DNA of 64,000 nucleotides, from the NCBI GenBank assembly GCA_041651575.1, contig JBAZJB010000001.1:186001-250000 (forward strand). The letters are read 5' to 3'. Every line of letters begins with the position of its first letter. Position 1 is the first letter of the stretch. The DNA is from JAQUOT01 sp041651575 (lineage in GTDB: Archaea; Nanobdellota; Nanobdellia; SCGC-AAA011-G17; JAFCDX01). Under the pieces are notes generated by a model. That model had not been told where the DNA came from, did no database searches, and saw only the letters and a program-made list of their open reading frames with translations. Shown here one piece after another: positions 1 to 9,201 of this stretch. The translations under genes were made by a program, and so were the position numbers.

Positions 1-1
1 A

Positions 2-3000
2 GCAGATGAAGATGCAACACCTTGGACTTTAAATTTAGCTGATTATGAAAATGATATAGAAGATACAGATTCAGATTTAGTTTGGAGTGTAAGTGGAGTA
101 AATACTGAATTATTTACAACTTCATTTGATTCTAATTTAAATGTAATAACATTTACTCCTGTAGCAAATGCATGTGGTACTGATGATGTAACTTTAACTT
201 TAACAGATTCAGATGCAGGAATTGCAACACAAGATATTACTGTAACTTTGAATTGTGTAAATGATGCTCCTATTATAAATCCAGTAATACCAAATCAATT
301 TAAGATTGAAGGTTCTGCTCCTTGGGGAATAGATTTAGATAAATATGGTTTCGATGTTGAAGATGCTCAAGAAGATTTAGTTTGGAGTGTTGCAGATGTT
401 GATCCAACTTTATTAATTGTTAATATAGATCCTGTAACTCATATTGCAATATTCCAATTAGTAAATTCAGATGTAAAAGGTATAGATACAATCTCATTTA
501 CTTTAACAGATTCAGAAGGAGCAAGTATATCACAAAATGTTTTAGTAACAATTGATGATAAAAATGATGCTCCAATAGTTTCTGATATTCCTGATGTAAC
601 ATTTGATGAAGATACAACTACAACTTTAGATTTAAATGATTATGTTTCTGATGTAGATAATTTAGATTCTGAAATGGATTGGACAACTGAAGGAAATGAT
701 AATATAATAATTTCAATAGTTGATGGAATTGCAACATTCTCAGCACCTGGAAATTGGAGTGGTCAAGAAATAGTTACTTTACAAGCATGTGATTTAGAAC
801 CTTTATGTAGTTCAACTCAAATAATTGTAAAAGTAAATCCAATAAATGATGCACCAATTGTAACAATTGCTCCATTTACATTAACCTTTGATGAAGATAC
901 AATGGGTTCTGTAAATTTAAATGATTTTGTAACAGATGTAGATAATACAGATGCACAAATAAGATGGACTTATTCAGGAAATATAAATATTGCAGTTAAT
1001 ATAGTAGCAAATAATGTTGCTGTTTTTACTCCTAAAAAAGATTGGAATGGTCCAGAAACAATTACATTTACTGCTTATGATTTAGGACAAGATGGTACTG
1101 CAAATACAGCAGACGATTTATATGATTCAGATGATTTACCAGTAACAGTAACTCCTGTAAATGATTTACCTGTAATTACTACTCTTCCAGATGTAACATT
1201 TGATGAAGATGTTATTTATACTACAACTTGGAGTTTGAATGATTATGTTTCCGATGTTGATGGTGATACAATTAGTTGGAGTGCATCAACAAGTTTAAGT
1301 AAAGGTATAGTAATAAATGGAGATGGAACAATTACATTTACTCCTAATTTAGATTACTTTGGTTATGAAGATATTATATTTACAGCAAATGATGGTCATG
1401 ACGGAATAGTTTTAGATCAAATTGTAGTTGCTGTAAATCCAATAAATGATGCACCAATTGTAACGGATATACCTAATCAAAATATACCTGAAGATTCCGT
1501 ATATCATTTTGTAGATCTGGATGATTATGTTTCAGATATAGAAAATACAGATGCAGAATTAAGATGGACATATTCAGGAAATAGTAAAATTAAAGTTGAT
1601 ATTAATCCAACAACTCACGAAGTATTATTAATTCCCGATACAAATTATATTGGTTCAGAAACAATTACATTTACTGCTTGTGATTGGGGAGCAGATAATC
1701 TTCCTTCAAATGCAGATGATTTATGTGATTCAGATGATTCTTTAATTACTGTAGAAGAAGTTGGAGATATTCCTGTAATTACCCCTATTCCAGATATATT
1801 AAATGTTTTAGAAGATACAGTTTATACAACTCCTTGGAGTTTAGATGATTATGTAGCAGATCCAGATACTCTTGATACAAATATAGAATGGACTTTTACA
1901 GATGTAGATACAAGTTTAATAACTGTAACTAAAGATCCTTTAACTAGAAAAGTTGTAGTTACTCCAATCTTAGCTAACTGGCATGGAGTAGAATTTGTAA
2001 CATTTACTGCATGTGGTACTGCAATACCTTTATGTGTTTCAGATGAAGTAATGATAGTTGTAAATTCAGTTAATGATAAACCTTGGATAGATCCAACAAT
2101 TGGTAATCAAGTAAAAAGTGAAGATGATTCTGCTTGGACTTTGGATTTAGAAACTTATGGTCATGATTTTGAAGATGATCAAGAAGATTTAGTTTGGTCT
2201 GTAGACGTATCTACAATCGATACAACAATATATACTGCTGCATTCGATGCAACAAATAAAATAATTACATTTACACCAATATCAAATAAATGTACTGCAA
2301 CTCCAGATACAATTACATTAACAGTAACTGATACAGAAGGACTATTTGCTTCACAAGATATAACTGTAAATATAGCTTGTGAAAATGATATTCCAGTAAT
2401 TTCAGATATACCAAATATACAATTACAAGAAAATTCTCCTCCAATTACTTTACTAAATTTAAACAGTTTTATAACTGATGTAGAAAATACAGATGCAGAA
2501 ATAAAATGGACTGCTTCAACAAGTACACCTATTCCACATATTCAAATAGTAATAAATCCAACAACCCATGATGTAACTTTTTCATTAATAAATCCTGAAT
2601 GGACAGGACAAGAACCATTTACATTTACTGCTTGTGATTGGGGAGCAGATAATCTTCCTTCAAATGCAGATGATGCATGTGTTTCAGATGAAGTAATAGT
2701 TTATGTTAATTCTGTAAATGATGCTCCAATAGTAAATAATATACCTGATGTAACATTTAATGAAGATATGTCTACAACTTTAGATTTAAATCTTTATGTT
2801 TCTGATGTGGATAATTTAGATTCTGAAATGACTTGGACTGCAACTGGTGCTACAAACATTATTGTTTCAATAAATCCTGTAACAAAAATTGCAACATTCT
2901 CTGCACTTCAAGATTGGAATGGAGCAGAACCAATTACTTTACAAGCTTGTGATTTAGAACCTTTATGCGATACAGATAATATAATTGTAACAGTAAATCC

Positions 3001-5419
3001 AGTAAATGATGATCCTATAGTAACAGATATTCCTGATTTAACTATGACAGAAGATTCTGTTGTTACTTCTATTGATTTAGATGATTATGTTTCTGATATT
3101 GATAATACAGATGCACAAATAACTTGGACTACAAGTGGAAATACAAATATTGGTGTAAGTATAAATCCAACAACTCATGTAGTTACTTTTACTCCTGCTC
3201 ATGATTGGTCTGGAGTAGAACCAATTACTTTCATTGCTAATGATGGAAATGGTGGAACTGATTCAGATGTTTCTATAGTAACTGTAACCCCTGTAGCAGA
3301 TTACAAAGTTGTTATTAATGAATTTGTTTCTTATACTCCTGAATGGATAGAACTTTATAATCCAGAACCTGTAGATGTAGATCTTTCAACTTGGACAATA
3401 GAAGATGGGACAGGTAATCATAATCATTTAACAGGAACTATTGCTTCACATGGTTTCAAATTATTAAATAAGGGAGCAGGTTTAGATTTTACTTTTGCAT
3501 TAAATGATGGTGGAGATATTATAATTTTAAGAGAAGAGAGTACATTAATCATAGATCAAGTAACATATGGAACTTGGGATGATGGAAATACAGCAGACAA
3601 TGCTCCAACTCCACTTGCAACTCCAACTCCTTTTTCTGTAGGAAGACTTCCAGATGGAGATGATACGGATGTTGATAATATTGATTTTAAAATAATTAAT
3701 CCAGTAACTCCAGAAACTTCAAATGATGGTCTTGGATTAGATTCAATTGCTCCAACTATACTTAGTATAATTCCTACAATGGAGAGTATGGTGCCTTCAC
3801 CAGTAACAATAAGTGCAACAACAAATGAAAATGCAAATTGTGAATATTCAACAAATTCTAATTTTGTATATGGAACAGGAACTGATTTCCCAACAACTGG
3901 TGGTTTAATACATTCAGTAATTTTGGTTCTTACAGCAGGTTCTCCAATATATACTCCTGGAGATTGTGACTTAAATGGAATTATAGAAATTCCAGACGTA
4001 AGTTGTATGAATGAAATTATTGCAGATCCAACTTTATGTTCAGGAACTTATGATTGTTCAAATATGGATGTTGATTTCGATGGAAATTATGATGCAGATG
4101 ATTTGGCTATTGTAACAGGTTTAGTTGATAATCCTATTCCTGGAATATATACCTATTATATAAAATGTCAAGATGGTGCAGGAAATTCAAATACAGATGT
4201 AAATCAAGGAATAACTCAATTTAAAGTAATTACTGGAAGTACTATTTGTTCTGATGGAATTGATAATGATGGAGATAGTTTTGTTGATTTAGCTGATTTT
4301 GGTTGTACTGATGCTTCTGATAATAATGAAATAAATAATGGAGTAACACAATGTTCTGATGGAATTGATAATGGAGATACAGAAGATATTTTAATTGATC
4401 AAAATGATCCTGGTTGCGTTAATGCAGCAGATAATGATGAAACTAATTTAATATTCCAATGTTCTGATGGAATTGATAATGGAGATCCAGAAGATACTTT
4501 AATTGATATGGCTGATCCTGGTTGTTCAAGTTTAACAGACAATGATGAAACAAATTCAGTGGCAAATAATCCTCCAACAATAACTTCGGTATCATTAAGT
4601 CCAGATTCAGTTTTAATAGATGGAACATTAACTTGTAATGTAATTTATTCTAATCCTGATGTAGATGGAGATCCTGTTACATTAACTTATGCATGGACTA
4701 CAACTGGAGCTTATAGTCTTGCTGCATTTACAGGAAGTACTTTAGATTTATCTTTAGTAGCAGGAGAAGTAGTAGGAAATGTAATAACTTGTACTGCTAC
4801 AGCAAATGATGGAAACGGTGGAACCGATATAGACTCTGATAGTTCAACTATTACAACTTCAGTACCTGGTCCAGCTGCATTATCTGGTTATGTGCGTGAT
4901 GGAATTAATAATAATTTATATCATACTTTAGTAGAATTAAAACAAGGAACTACAACTATTGCTACATATTCAACAGATGGATATCCCGATGTAACTAATG
5001 TAGGTTATTATACTTTTTCAGGATTGACAGCAGGAAATTATAATCTTGTTGTATCTAAATCTGGTTTTACAACTAGTGCTCCACTTGCAGTTACTTTAAT
5101 TAGCGGTGCAAATACTCAAAATTTAAATATATTCCCTGATCCTGCTTTATCTGGAGTTATATCTGGTACTGTTAAAGATATGTCTAATAATGGAATAGCA
5201 GATGCTTATGTGATTGTAAGACAATCATTAACAAATCAAGTATTACAAGTTGTTAAAGCAGATTCAAGTGGTAATTATGTAGTTACTGGATTGTTATCTG
5301 GATTACCTTATAAATTAGAAGCTCAAAAAATAGGATATAGTTTCTTATTTGGACCAACTAATATTGGTGTAATTGTAGGAACTGTAACTACAAACCAAAA
5401 TATATTCATGATAATATAA
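2..5419 (+). CDS. Giant cadherin-like repeat surface protein, 5' end outside window
   Basis: The frame is open from base 2, so the TTG at 248 is not the start and the N-terminus lies upstream. About ten complete units of 90-105 residues and one partial unit run to about base 3300. Each ends in a V-N-D-A-P-like motif and carries E-D and D-Y-V-S-D-V-(D/E)-N acidic clusters, typical of cadherin/Big-like (tandem-95) calcium-binding repeats. A lamin-tail-like domain follows (about 3307-3715; INEF, EWIELYNP, LSTWTI), then a dockerin-like module with cysteines (about 3955-4130), three C-S-D-G-I-D-N repeats (about 4248-4545), a PKD-like segment, and two carboxypeptidase-regulatory-like beta-sandwiches (about 4885-5400). 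No C-terminal TM helix is present. Role inferred: adhesion or cell-surface scaffold. The next gene starts one base after the stop, suggesting one transcript. Confidence 0.85.
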   Translation, partial: ADEDATPWTLNLADYENDIEDTDSDLVWSVSGVNTELFTTSFDSNLNVITFTPVANACGTDDVTLTLTDSDAGIATQDITVTLNCVNDAPIINPVIPNQFKIEGSAPWGIDLDKYGFDVEDAQEDLVWSVADVDPTLLIVNIDPVTHIAIFQLVNSDVKGIDTISFTLTDSEGASISQNVLVTIDDKNDAPIVSDIPDVTFDEDTTTTLDLNDYVSDVDNLDSEMDWTTEGNDNIIISIVDGIATFSAPGNWSGQEIVTLQACDLEPLCSSTQIIVKVNPINDAPIVTIAPFTLTFDEDTMGSVNLNDFVTDVDNTDAQIRWTYSGNINIAVNIVANNVAVFTPKKDWNGPETITFTAYDLGQDGTANTADDLYDSDDLPVTVTPVNDLPVITTLPDVTFDEDVIYTTTWSLNDYVSDVDGDTISWSASTSLSKGIVINGDGTITFTPNLDYFGYEDIIFTANDGHDGIVLDQIVVAVNPINDAPIVTDIPNQNIPEDSVYHFVDLDDYVSDIENTDAELRWTYSGNSKIKVDINPTTHEVLLIPDTNYIGSETITFTACDWGADNLPSNADDLCDSDDSLITVEEVGDIPVITPIPDILNVLEDTVYTTPWSLDDYVADPDTLDTNIEWTFTDVDTSLITVTKDPLTRKVVVTPILANWHGVEFVTFTACGTAIPLCVSDEVMIVVNSVNDKPWIDPTIGNQVKSEDDSAWTLDLETYGHDFEDDQEDLVWSVDVSTIDTTIYTAAFDATNKIITFTPISNKCTATPDTITLTVTDTEGLFASQDITVNIACENDIPVISDIPNIQLQENSPPITLLNLNSFITDVENTDAEIKWTASTSTPIPHIQIVINPTTHDVTFSLINPEWTGQEPFTFTACDWGADNLPSNADDACVSDEVIVYVNSVNDAPIVNNIPDVTFNEDMSTTLDLNLYVSDVDNLDSEMTWTATGATNIIVSINPVTKIATFSALQDWNGAEPITLQACDLEPLCDTDNIIVTVNPVNDDPIVTDIPDLTMTEDSVVTSIDLDDYVSDIDNTDAQITWTTSGNTNIGVSINPTTHVVTFTPAHDWSGVEPITFIANDGNGGTDSDVSIVTVTPVADYKVVINEFVSYTPEWIELYNPEPVDVDLSTWTIEDGTGNHNHLTGTIASHGFKLLNKGAGLDFTFALNDGGDIIILREESTLIIDQVTYGTWDDGNTADNAPTPLATPTPFSVGRLPDGDDTDVDNIDFKIINPVTPETSNDGLGLDSIAPTILSIIPTMESMVPSPVTISATTNENANCEYSTNSNFVYGTGTDFPTTGGLIHSVILVLTAGSPIYTPGDCDLNGIIEIPDVSCMNEIIADPTLCSGTYDCSNMDVDFDGNYDADDLAIVTGLVDNPIPGIYTYYIKCQDGAGNSNTDVNQGITQFKVITGSTICSDGIDNDGDSFVDLADFGCTDASDNNEINNGVTQCSDGIDNGDTEDILIDQNDPGCVNAADNDETNLIFQCSDGIDNGDPEDTLIDMADPGCSSLTDNDETNSVANNPPTITSVSLSPDSVLIDGTLTCNVIYSNPDVDGDPVTLTYAWTTTGAYSLAAFTGSTLDLSLVAGEVVGNVITCTATANDGNGGTDIDSDSSTITTSVPGPAALSGYVRDGINNNLYHTLVELKQGTTTIATYSTDGYPDVTNVGYYTFSGLTAGNYNLVVSKSGFTTSAPLAVTLISGANTQNLNIFPDPALSGVISGTVKDMSNNGIADAYVIVRQSLTNQVLQVVKADSSGNYVVTGLLSGLPYKLEAQKIGYSFLFGPTNIGVIVGTVTTNQNIFMII
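1667..1720 (+). repeat. 54-base direct repeat, copy 1
   Basis: These 54 bases are identical to 2621-2674, 954 bases downstream, inside the repeat array of the giant surface protein. They encode the acidic, cysteine-containing loop around T-A-C-D-W-G-A-D-N. Identity including silent positions suggests recent duplication or gene conversion between repeat units. Confidence 0.85.
2621..2674 (+). repeat. 54-base direct repeat, copy 2
   Basis: Second exact copy of the 54-base segment at 1667-1720, in the same reading frame and the same position within its cadherin-like unit. Confidence 0.85.
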
Positions 5420-5420
5420 A

Positions 5421-6527
5421 ATGAAATCAAAACTATTACTAATAAATTTTTGTATGTTTTTAATACTGTTAAGTCTACCTGTTTTTGCTTATACTATTTC
5501 AGGTAGTGTAAAAGATTCTAGTTCAAATGTTATTGGAAATCCATTAATAACTGTACAAGATTTAATGGGAACTACTATTGGAACTACAAATGGAGATGCT
5601 TTAGGAAGTTATAGTATTACCATACCTAATACTCTTGGAACTTATAAAATTAAAGCATTCAAATCAGGTTTTTTAGAAGCAACTAATGGTTTTAATAATG
5701 ATAAAGATCAAACTTTTATATTTGTTTTAGTTTCAGCAACAATCGATTCTGATTTCGATGGAAAAATGGATGTAAATGATAATTGTCCTTTAATACCAAA
5801 TGCAGATCAATTAGATACTGATAAAGATGGCCAAGGAGATGCTTGTGATTTAGATGATGATAATGATGGTTCATTAGATGTAAATGATTGTGCTCCATTA
5901 ATTAATTATACTTTTCCAGGAAATGTAAATACTTTTTGTGATTGTGTTATAAACGGACCTGGAGATTTTGATAAAGGAACTACAGAAGTATGTGGAAATT
6001 TAATAGATGAAAATTGTGATGGTATTAATTTAGCTTGTCCTGCAGCACCTGCTTCATCTGGTGGCGGAGGCGGTGGTGGTTCTGGACCAACTAAGAATAT
6101 TGCAACTGCTACTGGATGTGTAAGAAATTATAATTGTACTGAATGGGCAGATTGTATAAATGGAATACAAAGATGTAATAATTTAACAGATAATAATGGT
6201 TGTGCACCTATAGCAGTAGGATTTGCAAGTACAATAACTCAACGTTGTGAAGTAGAAGTTGAAGAAGAACCAGAAGAAATAGTAGAAGAAGATTTAACAG
6301 GATATTTAGTTGCTTATGGTCCAATAAAATTAACAAAGAATCAAGTGATGTATGGTGGATTTGGATTATTAGGATTAATTTTATTATTAATATTATATAA
6401 AATTATAAAATCATTTAAAAAAGAACCAGTTCAAGAACAAATTATTCAACCATATACTACAGAAGAAACTCCTTGGGAAAAGGTTGTTCAAGAATATGCA
6501 GAAGGTTCAAGGAAGAAAAGAAGATGA
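5421..6527 (+). CDS. TM-anchored surface protein with TSP3-like and TSP1-like modules
   Basis: Secreted protein of 368 residues. A signal peptide (about 1-23) leads into a carboxypeptidase-regulatory-like beta-sandwich (about 24-110), an Asp-rich thrombospondin-type-3-like calcium region (about 112-155), a MopE-like segment (E-V-C-G-N-L-I-D-E-N-C-D-G), a run of seven glycines, a small Cys/Trp module (C-T-E-W-A-D-C, TSP1-like), an acidic linker, one TM helix (about 313-332) and a basic cytoplasmic tail of about 35 residues. The start is one base after the stop of the giant repeat protein, so the pair are likely cotranscribed and may work together at the surface. Exact role unknown. Confidence 0.8.
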   Translation: MKSKLLLINFCMFLILLSLPVFAYTISGSVKDSSSNVIGNPLITVQDLMGTTIGTTNGDALGSYSITIPNTLGTYKIKAFKSGFLEATNGFNNDKDQTFIFVLVSATIDSDFDGKMDVNDNCPLIPNADQLDTDKDGQGDACDLDDDNDGSLDVNDCAPLINYTFPGNVNTFCDCVINGPGDFDKGTTEVCGNLIDENCDGINLACPAAPASSGGGGGGGSGPTKNIATATGCVRNYNCTEWADCINGIQRCNNLTDNNGCAPIAVGFASTITQRCEVEVEEEPEEIVEEDLTGYLVAYGPIKLTKNQVMYGGFGLLGLILLLILYKIIKSFKKEPVQEQIIQPYTTEETPWEKVVQEYAEGSRKKRR

Positions 6528-6865
6528 AATCAATAATTAAAAGTTTAGTGGGTTTAGCAGGGATGGTTGCAATGTTAAGTTGTTCTCAACCTTCAAATTT
6601 ACCTAAAACTTCATTACCTAAAACTCCAACTGAAGAAAAACATTGTGGAAAATTTGTTGCTTATTATCCTGGAGGTTTTTTTCAATATGAACGAATTGAA
6701 ACAGAACATTGTTTAATTGCTTCTTCACCAGGATACTTATTAGATAAAAATTGTCCAAATATTGTTGCGTATTATAAGCCTGGGGACAGAGAAATATCTA
6801 TTAAATGTAATGAAAATCTTCCAGAAGGTCATGATGTTATGGAATACGAAAGGAATAACAAATAA
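6524..6865 (+). CDS. Small lipoprotein-like secreted protein
   Basis: The start chosen is the ATG at 6524, which overlaps the TGA of the previous gene (ATGA), because it places a signal peptide at the N-terminus; the in-frame extension back to 6473 is charged and unlikely. The 113-residue product begins with a short basic stretch and a hydrophobic segment ending in M-L-S-C-S-Q, a lipobox-like site although -2/-3 are not canonical. The mature part has four further cysteines and no recognised domain. It forms a tandem pair with the next gene, with similar size and leader. Function unknown. Confidence 0.65.
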   Translation: MKSIIKSLVGLAGMVAMLSCSQPSNLPKTSLPKTPTEEKHCGKFVAYYPGGFFQYERIETEHCLIASSPGYLLDKNCPNIVAYYKPGDREISIKCNENLPEGHDVMEYERNNK

Positions 6866-6866
6866 A

Positions 6867-7196
6867 ATGAATAAAATTAAAAAAACATTGGCAGGGTTAG
6901 CATTGATTGCATCGCTTTCAGGATGTTTAAATTCAGAAAGAATAGCAAATGATCCAAAGAAGACAGTTATTGAAAGTAAAATTGATTTACCCCTTACTTG
7001 TCAAGAAGGAAAAATTATAAGTGCAGGATACTTTTCTTACCAACATTGTGGTACTTTTCCTCTTCCTTATGTTTCTTGTCAAAATAAAAAAGGAGATTTA
7101 GTTTTATATAGGATAGAAGATATAAGAAGAGATTGTATAAAAAAACCAGAATATATTTGGAAAGCAATTACTTTTGAGAACAATAATTCTCAGTAA
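6867..7196 (+). CDS. Small lipoprotein, unknown function
   Basis: The start chosen is the ATG at 6867, one base after the preceding stop. It gives a 109-residue protein whose leader M-N-K-I-K-K-T-L-A-G-L ends in a canonical lipobox L-S-G-C. An in-frame start at 6762 would bury the leader behind 35 residues and is rejected. The mature domain has four more cysteines, which could form two disulfides. It resembles its upstream neighbour in size, leader and Cys content. Lgt, encoded at 43475, would be the enzyme to lipidate the cysteine if the pathway works here. Function unknown. Confidence 0.7.
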   Translation: MNKIKKTLAGLALIASLSGCLNSERIANDPKKTVIESKIDLPLTCQEGKIISAGYFSYQHCGTFPLPYVSCQNKKGDLVLYRIEDIRRDCIKKPEYIWKAITFENNNSQ

Positions 7197-7198
7197 TC

Positions 7199-7206
7199 TT
7201 TATATA
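7199..7206 (+). promoter_or_regulatory. TATA box (TTTATATA) of the 7228 gene
   Basis: Centred about 25 bases before the ATG at 7228, the archaeal TATA-to-start distance expected for a leaderless transcript. Confidence 0.6.
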
Positions 7207-7227
7207 GTAATATTCTTATTTTAAATT

Positions 7228-7698
7228 ATGATTTTAAATTGGTTAAGCTTTTTTGGATTAGCAATAGGATTAATATTAGCAATTTTATGCAAAGAAGAAT
7301 TAAAACCAGGTAAAAAATATTTCTTTTTATTTGAAAAGATATGTTTATTAGTTATTTTTGTAACATTAATGTATAGTTTTAAATTAAAATGGACTGTATT
7401 ATTAGGAATACCAATAGCTTATTTCTTTAAAGAGGATTATTTTTATTTAGGTTTAAGTCTATTAAGCAATAATTTTTTAGTAACTTCATTTGTTTTTATG
7501 TTTGGATTGCCAAATGGTTCTTTATTATATTCAGAAAAAGTTATAATTAAAAAAGTTTTACTAAATTTATTATTCTTTTTAATACCTATTTTATTATTAT
7601 TAAATGTGTTTATTCCGTTCAAAGAATATTTTATTTCTTTTGCAGTAGGAGCATTACTTATTAGAACTGTTAATATAAAATGGAAATTAAAGAATTAA
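7228..7698 (+). CDS. Multi-pass membrane protein, unknown
   Basis: Predicted integral membrane protein of 156 residues with about five hydrophobic helices separated by short Lys-rich loops. No family motif recognised. It has its own TATA box at 7199. Its end overlaps the start of the methyltransferase gene by 19 bases, so the two are probably translated from one message. No catalytic motif is visible, so no function is offered. Confidence 0.7.
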   Translation: MILNWLSFFGLAIGLILAILCKEELKPGKKYFFLFEKICLLVIFVTLMYSFKLKWTVLLGIPIAYFFKEDYFYLGLSLLSNNFLVTSFVFMFGLPNGSLLYSEKVIIKKVLLNLLFFLIPILLLLNVFIPFKEYFISFAVGALLIRTVNIKWKLKN

Positions 7699-8429
7699 TA
7701 CAAGAATTAAAAAGAAAAAAAGAGCTTTCTGATTTAGATGAAGGTTTTGTTGAACATAGAGTTGTTGATTATTTAAAACAAAACAAATTAGAAGAACAAT
7801 TCAAAGATAAAAAGTTCATTAAAACAAGAAGATATGATATTTTATTCAAAGATTTAAGAAGATTGTTAAGAGAAGCTTATGGTATGTTTAGATCAGATGA
7901 TTTTAAAGAACATCCTTCTACTAAATCTAGAATAATCTATTATAAATATATTTACAAAAAAATATTTGAAATCACTGGAAAACCAAAGAAAATATTAGAC
8001 TTAGGATGTGGTTTAAATCCTTTATCATATGAATATCTTGGTTGTAACCCTTTTTATTATGCAGCAGACATTTCTAATACAGAATTAAAAATAGTAAATA
8101 ATTATTTTAAAGAAAACAAAATAAAAGGAGAAACATTTACTTTTAATATGGTTGATAGTTCTTACAAAGACTTACCTAAAGTAGACGTATGTTTCTTATT
8201 CAAGGTTCTTGAAGAGTTAGAATTGATTAAAAGAGATATTTCTGAAAAAGTTATAAAAGAGATAAAAGCAGATTGGATTATAGCAAGTTTTTCAAAAGTA
8301 ACTTTAGGTGGAAAACCTATTAAAAAAATGTGGAGAGTATGGTTTGAAAAGATAATTAAGAAATTAGGTTTATATTATGTTATCTTTGATGTTGGGGATG
8401 AAATCTTCTTTGTAATTAAAAAGAAATAG
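7680..8429 (+). CDS. FmrO/Arm-type 16S rRNA methyltransferase homologue
   Basis: SAM-dependent methyltransferase of 249 residues. Several blocks match, in order, the aminoglycoside-resistance 16S rRNA (guanine-1405 N7) methyltransferases as I recall RmtB: H-P-S-T-K-S-R (family H-A-S-T-K-E-R), the SAM-binding motif L-D-L-G-C-G-L-N-P-L at about 105, F-T-F near 155, F-L-F-K-V-L-E-E-L, A-S-F-S-K-V-T-L-G-G-K and the C-terminal F-F-V-I-K-K. The N-terminal helical domain (about 1-95) is the region that recognises rRNA in that family. Substrate here is inferred to be rRNA; whether it methylates the 1405-equivalent base is unknown. The next gene, Dph5, also acts on the translation machinery but has its own promoter. 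Confidence 0.7.
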   Translation: MEIKELIQELKRKKELSDLDEGFVEHRVVDYLKQNKLEEQFKDKKFIKTRRYDILFKDLRRLLREAYGMFRSDDFKEHPSTKSRIIYYKYIYKKIFEITGKPKKILDLGCGLNPLSYEYLGCNPFYYAADISNTELKIVNNYFKENKIKGETFTFNMVDSSYKDLPKVDVCFLFKVLEELELIKRDISEKVIKEIKADWIIASFSKVTLGGKPIKKMWRVWFEKIIKKLGLYYVIFDVGDEIFFVIKKK

Positions 8430-8434
8430 AAACG

Positions 8435-8443
8435 TTTTAATAT
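8435..8443 (+). promoter_or_regulatory. TATA-like box of dph5
   Basis: TTTTAATAT centred about 25 bases before the ATG at 8464, consistent with a leaderless transcript. Confidence 0.5.
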
Positions 8444-8463
8444 CTTTCTGAATTTAGATTAAT

Positions 8464-9201
8464 ATGTTAAATATAATAGGAATAGGATTGAGTAAAGAAC
8501 ATTTGACAGATCAAATTAAAGAGCTAGTTAAAGATTCAGATGTAGTTTATCTAGAGAATTATACTTCTGTTTATGATATTTCTGTAAAAGAGCTTGAAAA
8601 GATACTAAAAAAGAAGATAATCTTAGCAGAACGTGAATTAGTAGAAAATGCAATAGAGATTCTTGAAAAAGCAAAGACAAAAAATGTTTCTTTATTAATT
8701 ATTGGAGATATATTTTCAGCAACAACCCATTATTCTTTATATTTAGATGCTTTAAAGAAAAAAATAAAAGTTAATTTAGTAAATAATGTTTCAATTTTAA
8801 CTGCAGTAGGACAGACTGGATTGTTTTTGTATAAATTTGGAAAAACCACAAGTATTCCTTTTGCAATAGAAAATAAAAACATAAAAGAACCAATAAATGT
8901 CTTAAAAATGAATCAAAAAAATGGATTACATACTTTATTTTTATTAGATTTAAATCCAAAAGAAAATAAATTCTTAACAATAAATCAAGCGTTGAAATAT
9001 TTATTAGAAGAAAAAGTAATTAATGAAGATACTTTAGCAGTAGGATGTTCTGCTTTATGTACTAAAAATCAAGAAATTGTTTCTAGTAAAGTTAAAAAAT
9101 TAATTAATTACAAATTTAAATCAGTTCCACAATGTTTAATAATACCTGGAATACTACATTTCATAGAAGAAGACGGAGTAAATTTATGGCAATTAAAATA
9201 G
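8464..9201 (+). CDS. dph5: Diphthine synthase
   Basis: Methylates the modified histidine of elongation factor 2 during diphthamide synthesis, using SAM. The 245-residue sequence shows the family N-terminus (I-I-G-I-G-L), the Y-L-E-N-Y-T block near residue 30, and G-D-I-F-S-A-T-T-H near 81 (usually G-D-P-x-x-A-T-T-H). Length is normal for archaeal Dph5 (about 250-265). Cytoplasmic. The ferredoxin gene starts 16 bases before this stop, so the two are translationally coupled; diphthamide synthesis also needs an Fe-S enzyme (Dph2), but a direct link to the ferredoxin is only inference. Confidence 0.92.
   Translation: MLNIIGIGLSKEHLTDQIKELVKDSDVVYLENYTSVYDISVKELEKILKKKIILAERELVENAIEILEKAKTKNVSLLIIGDIFSATTHYSLYLDALKKKIKVNLVNNVSILTAVGQTGLFLYKFGKTTSIPFAIENKNIKEPINVLKMNQKNGLHTLFLLDLNPKENKFLTINQALKYLLEEKVINEDTLAVGCSALCTKNQEIVSSKVKKLINYKFKSVPQCLIIPGILHFIEEDGVNLWQLK

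Noticed and set aside
248..250. TTG at 248 as the start of the giant repeat protein
   Set aside because: The same frame is open back to base 2 and encodes another repeat unit, so the gene begins outside the window.
6473..6523. Upstream start for the first lipoprotein-like gene
   Set aside because: It would place a basic, non-conserved stretch before the signal peptide and lies fully inside the previous gene; ATGA coupling at 6524 is simpler.
6762..6866. Upstream start for the second lipoprotein-like gene
   Set aside because: It would bury the clear L-S-G-C leader behind 35 residues read from another gene's coding region.
9132..9185. Upstream start for the ferredoxin
   Set aside because: The added residues are basic and unlike ferredoxins; the ATG at 9186 begins the family-like sequence.
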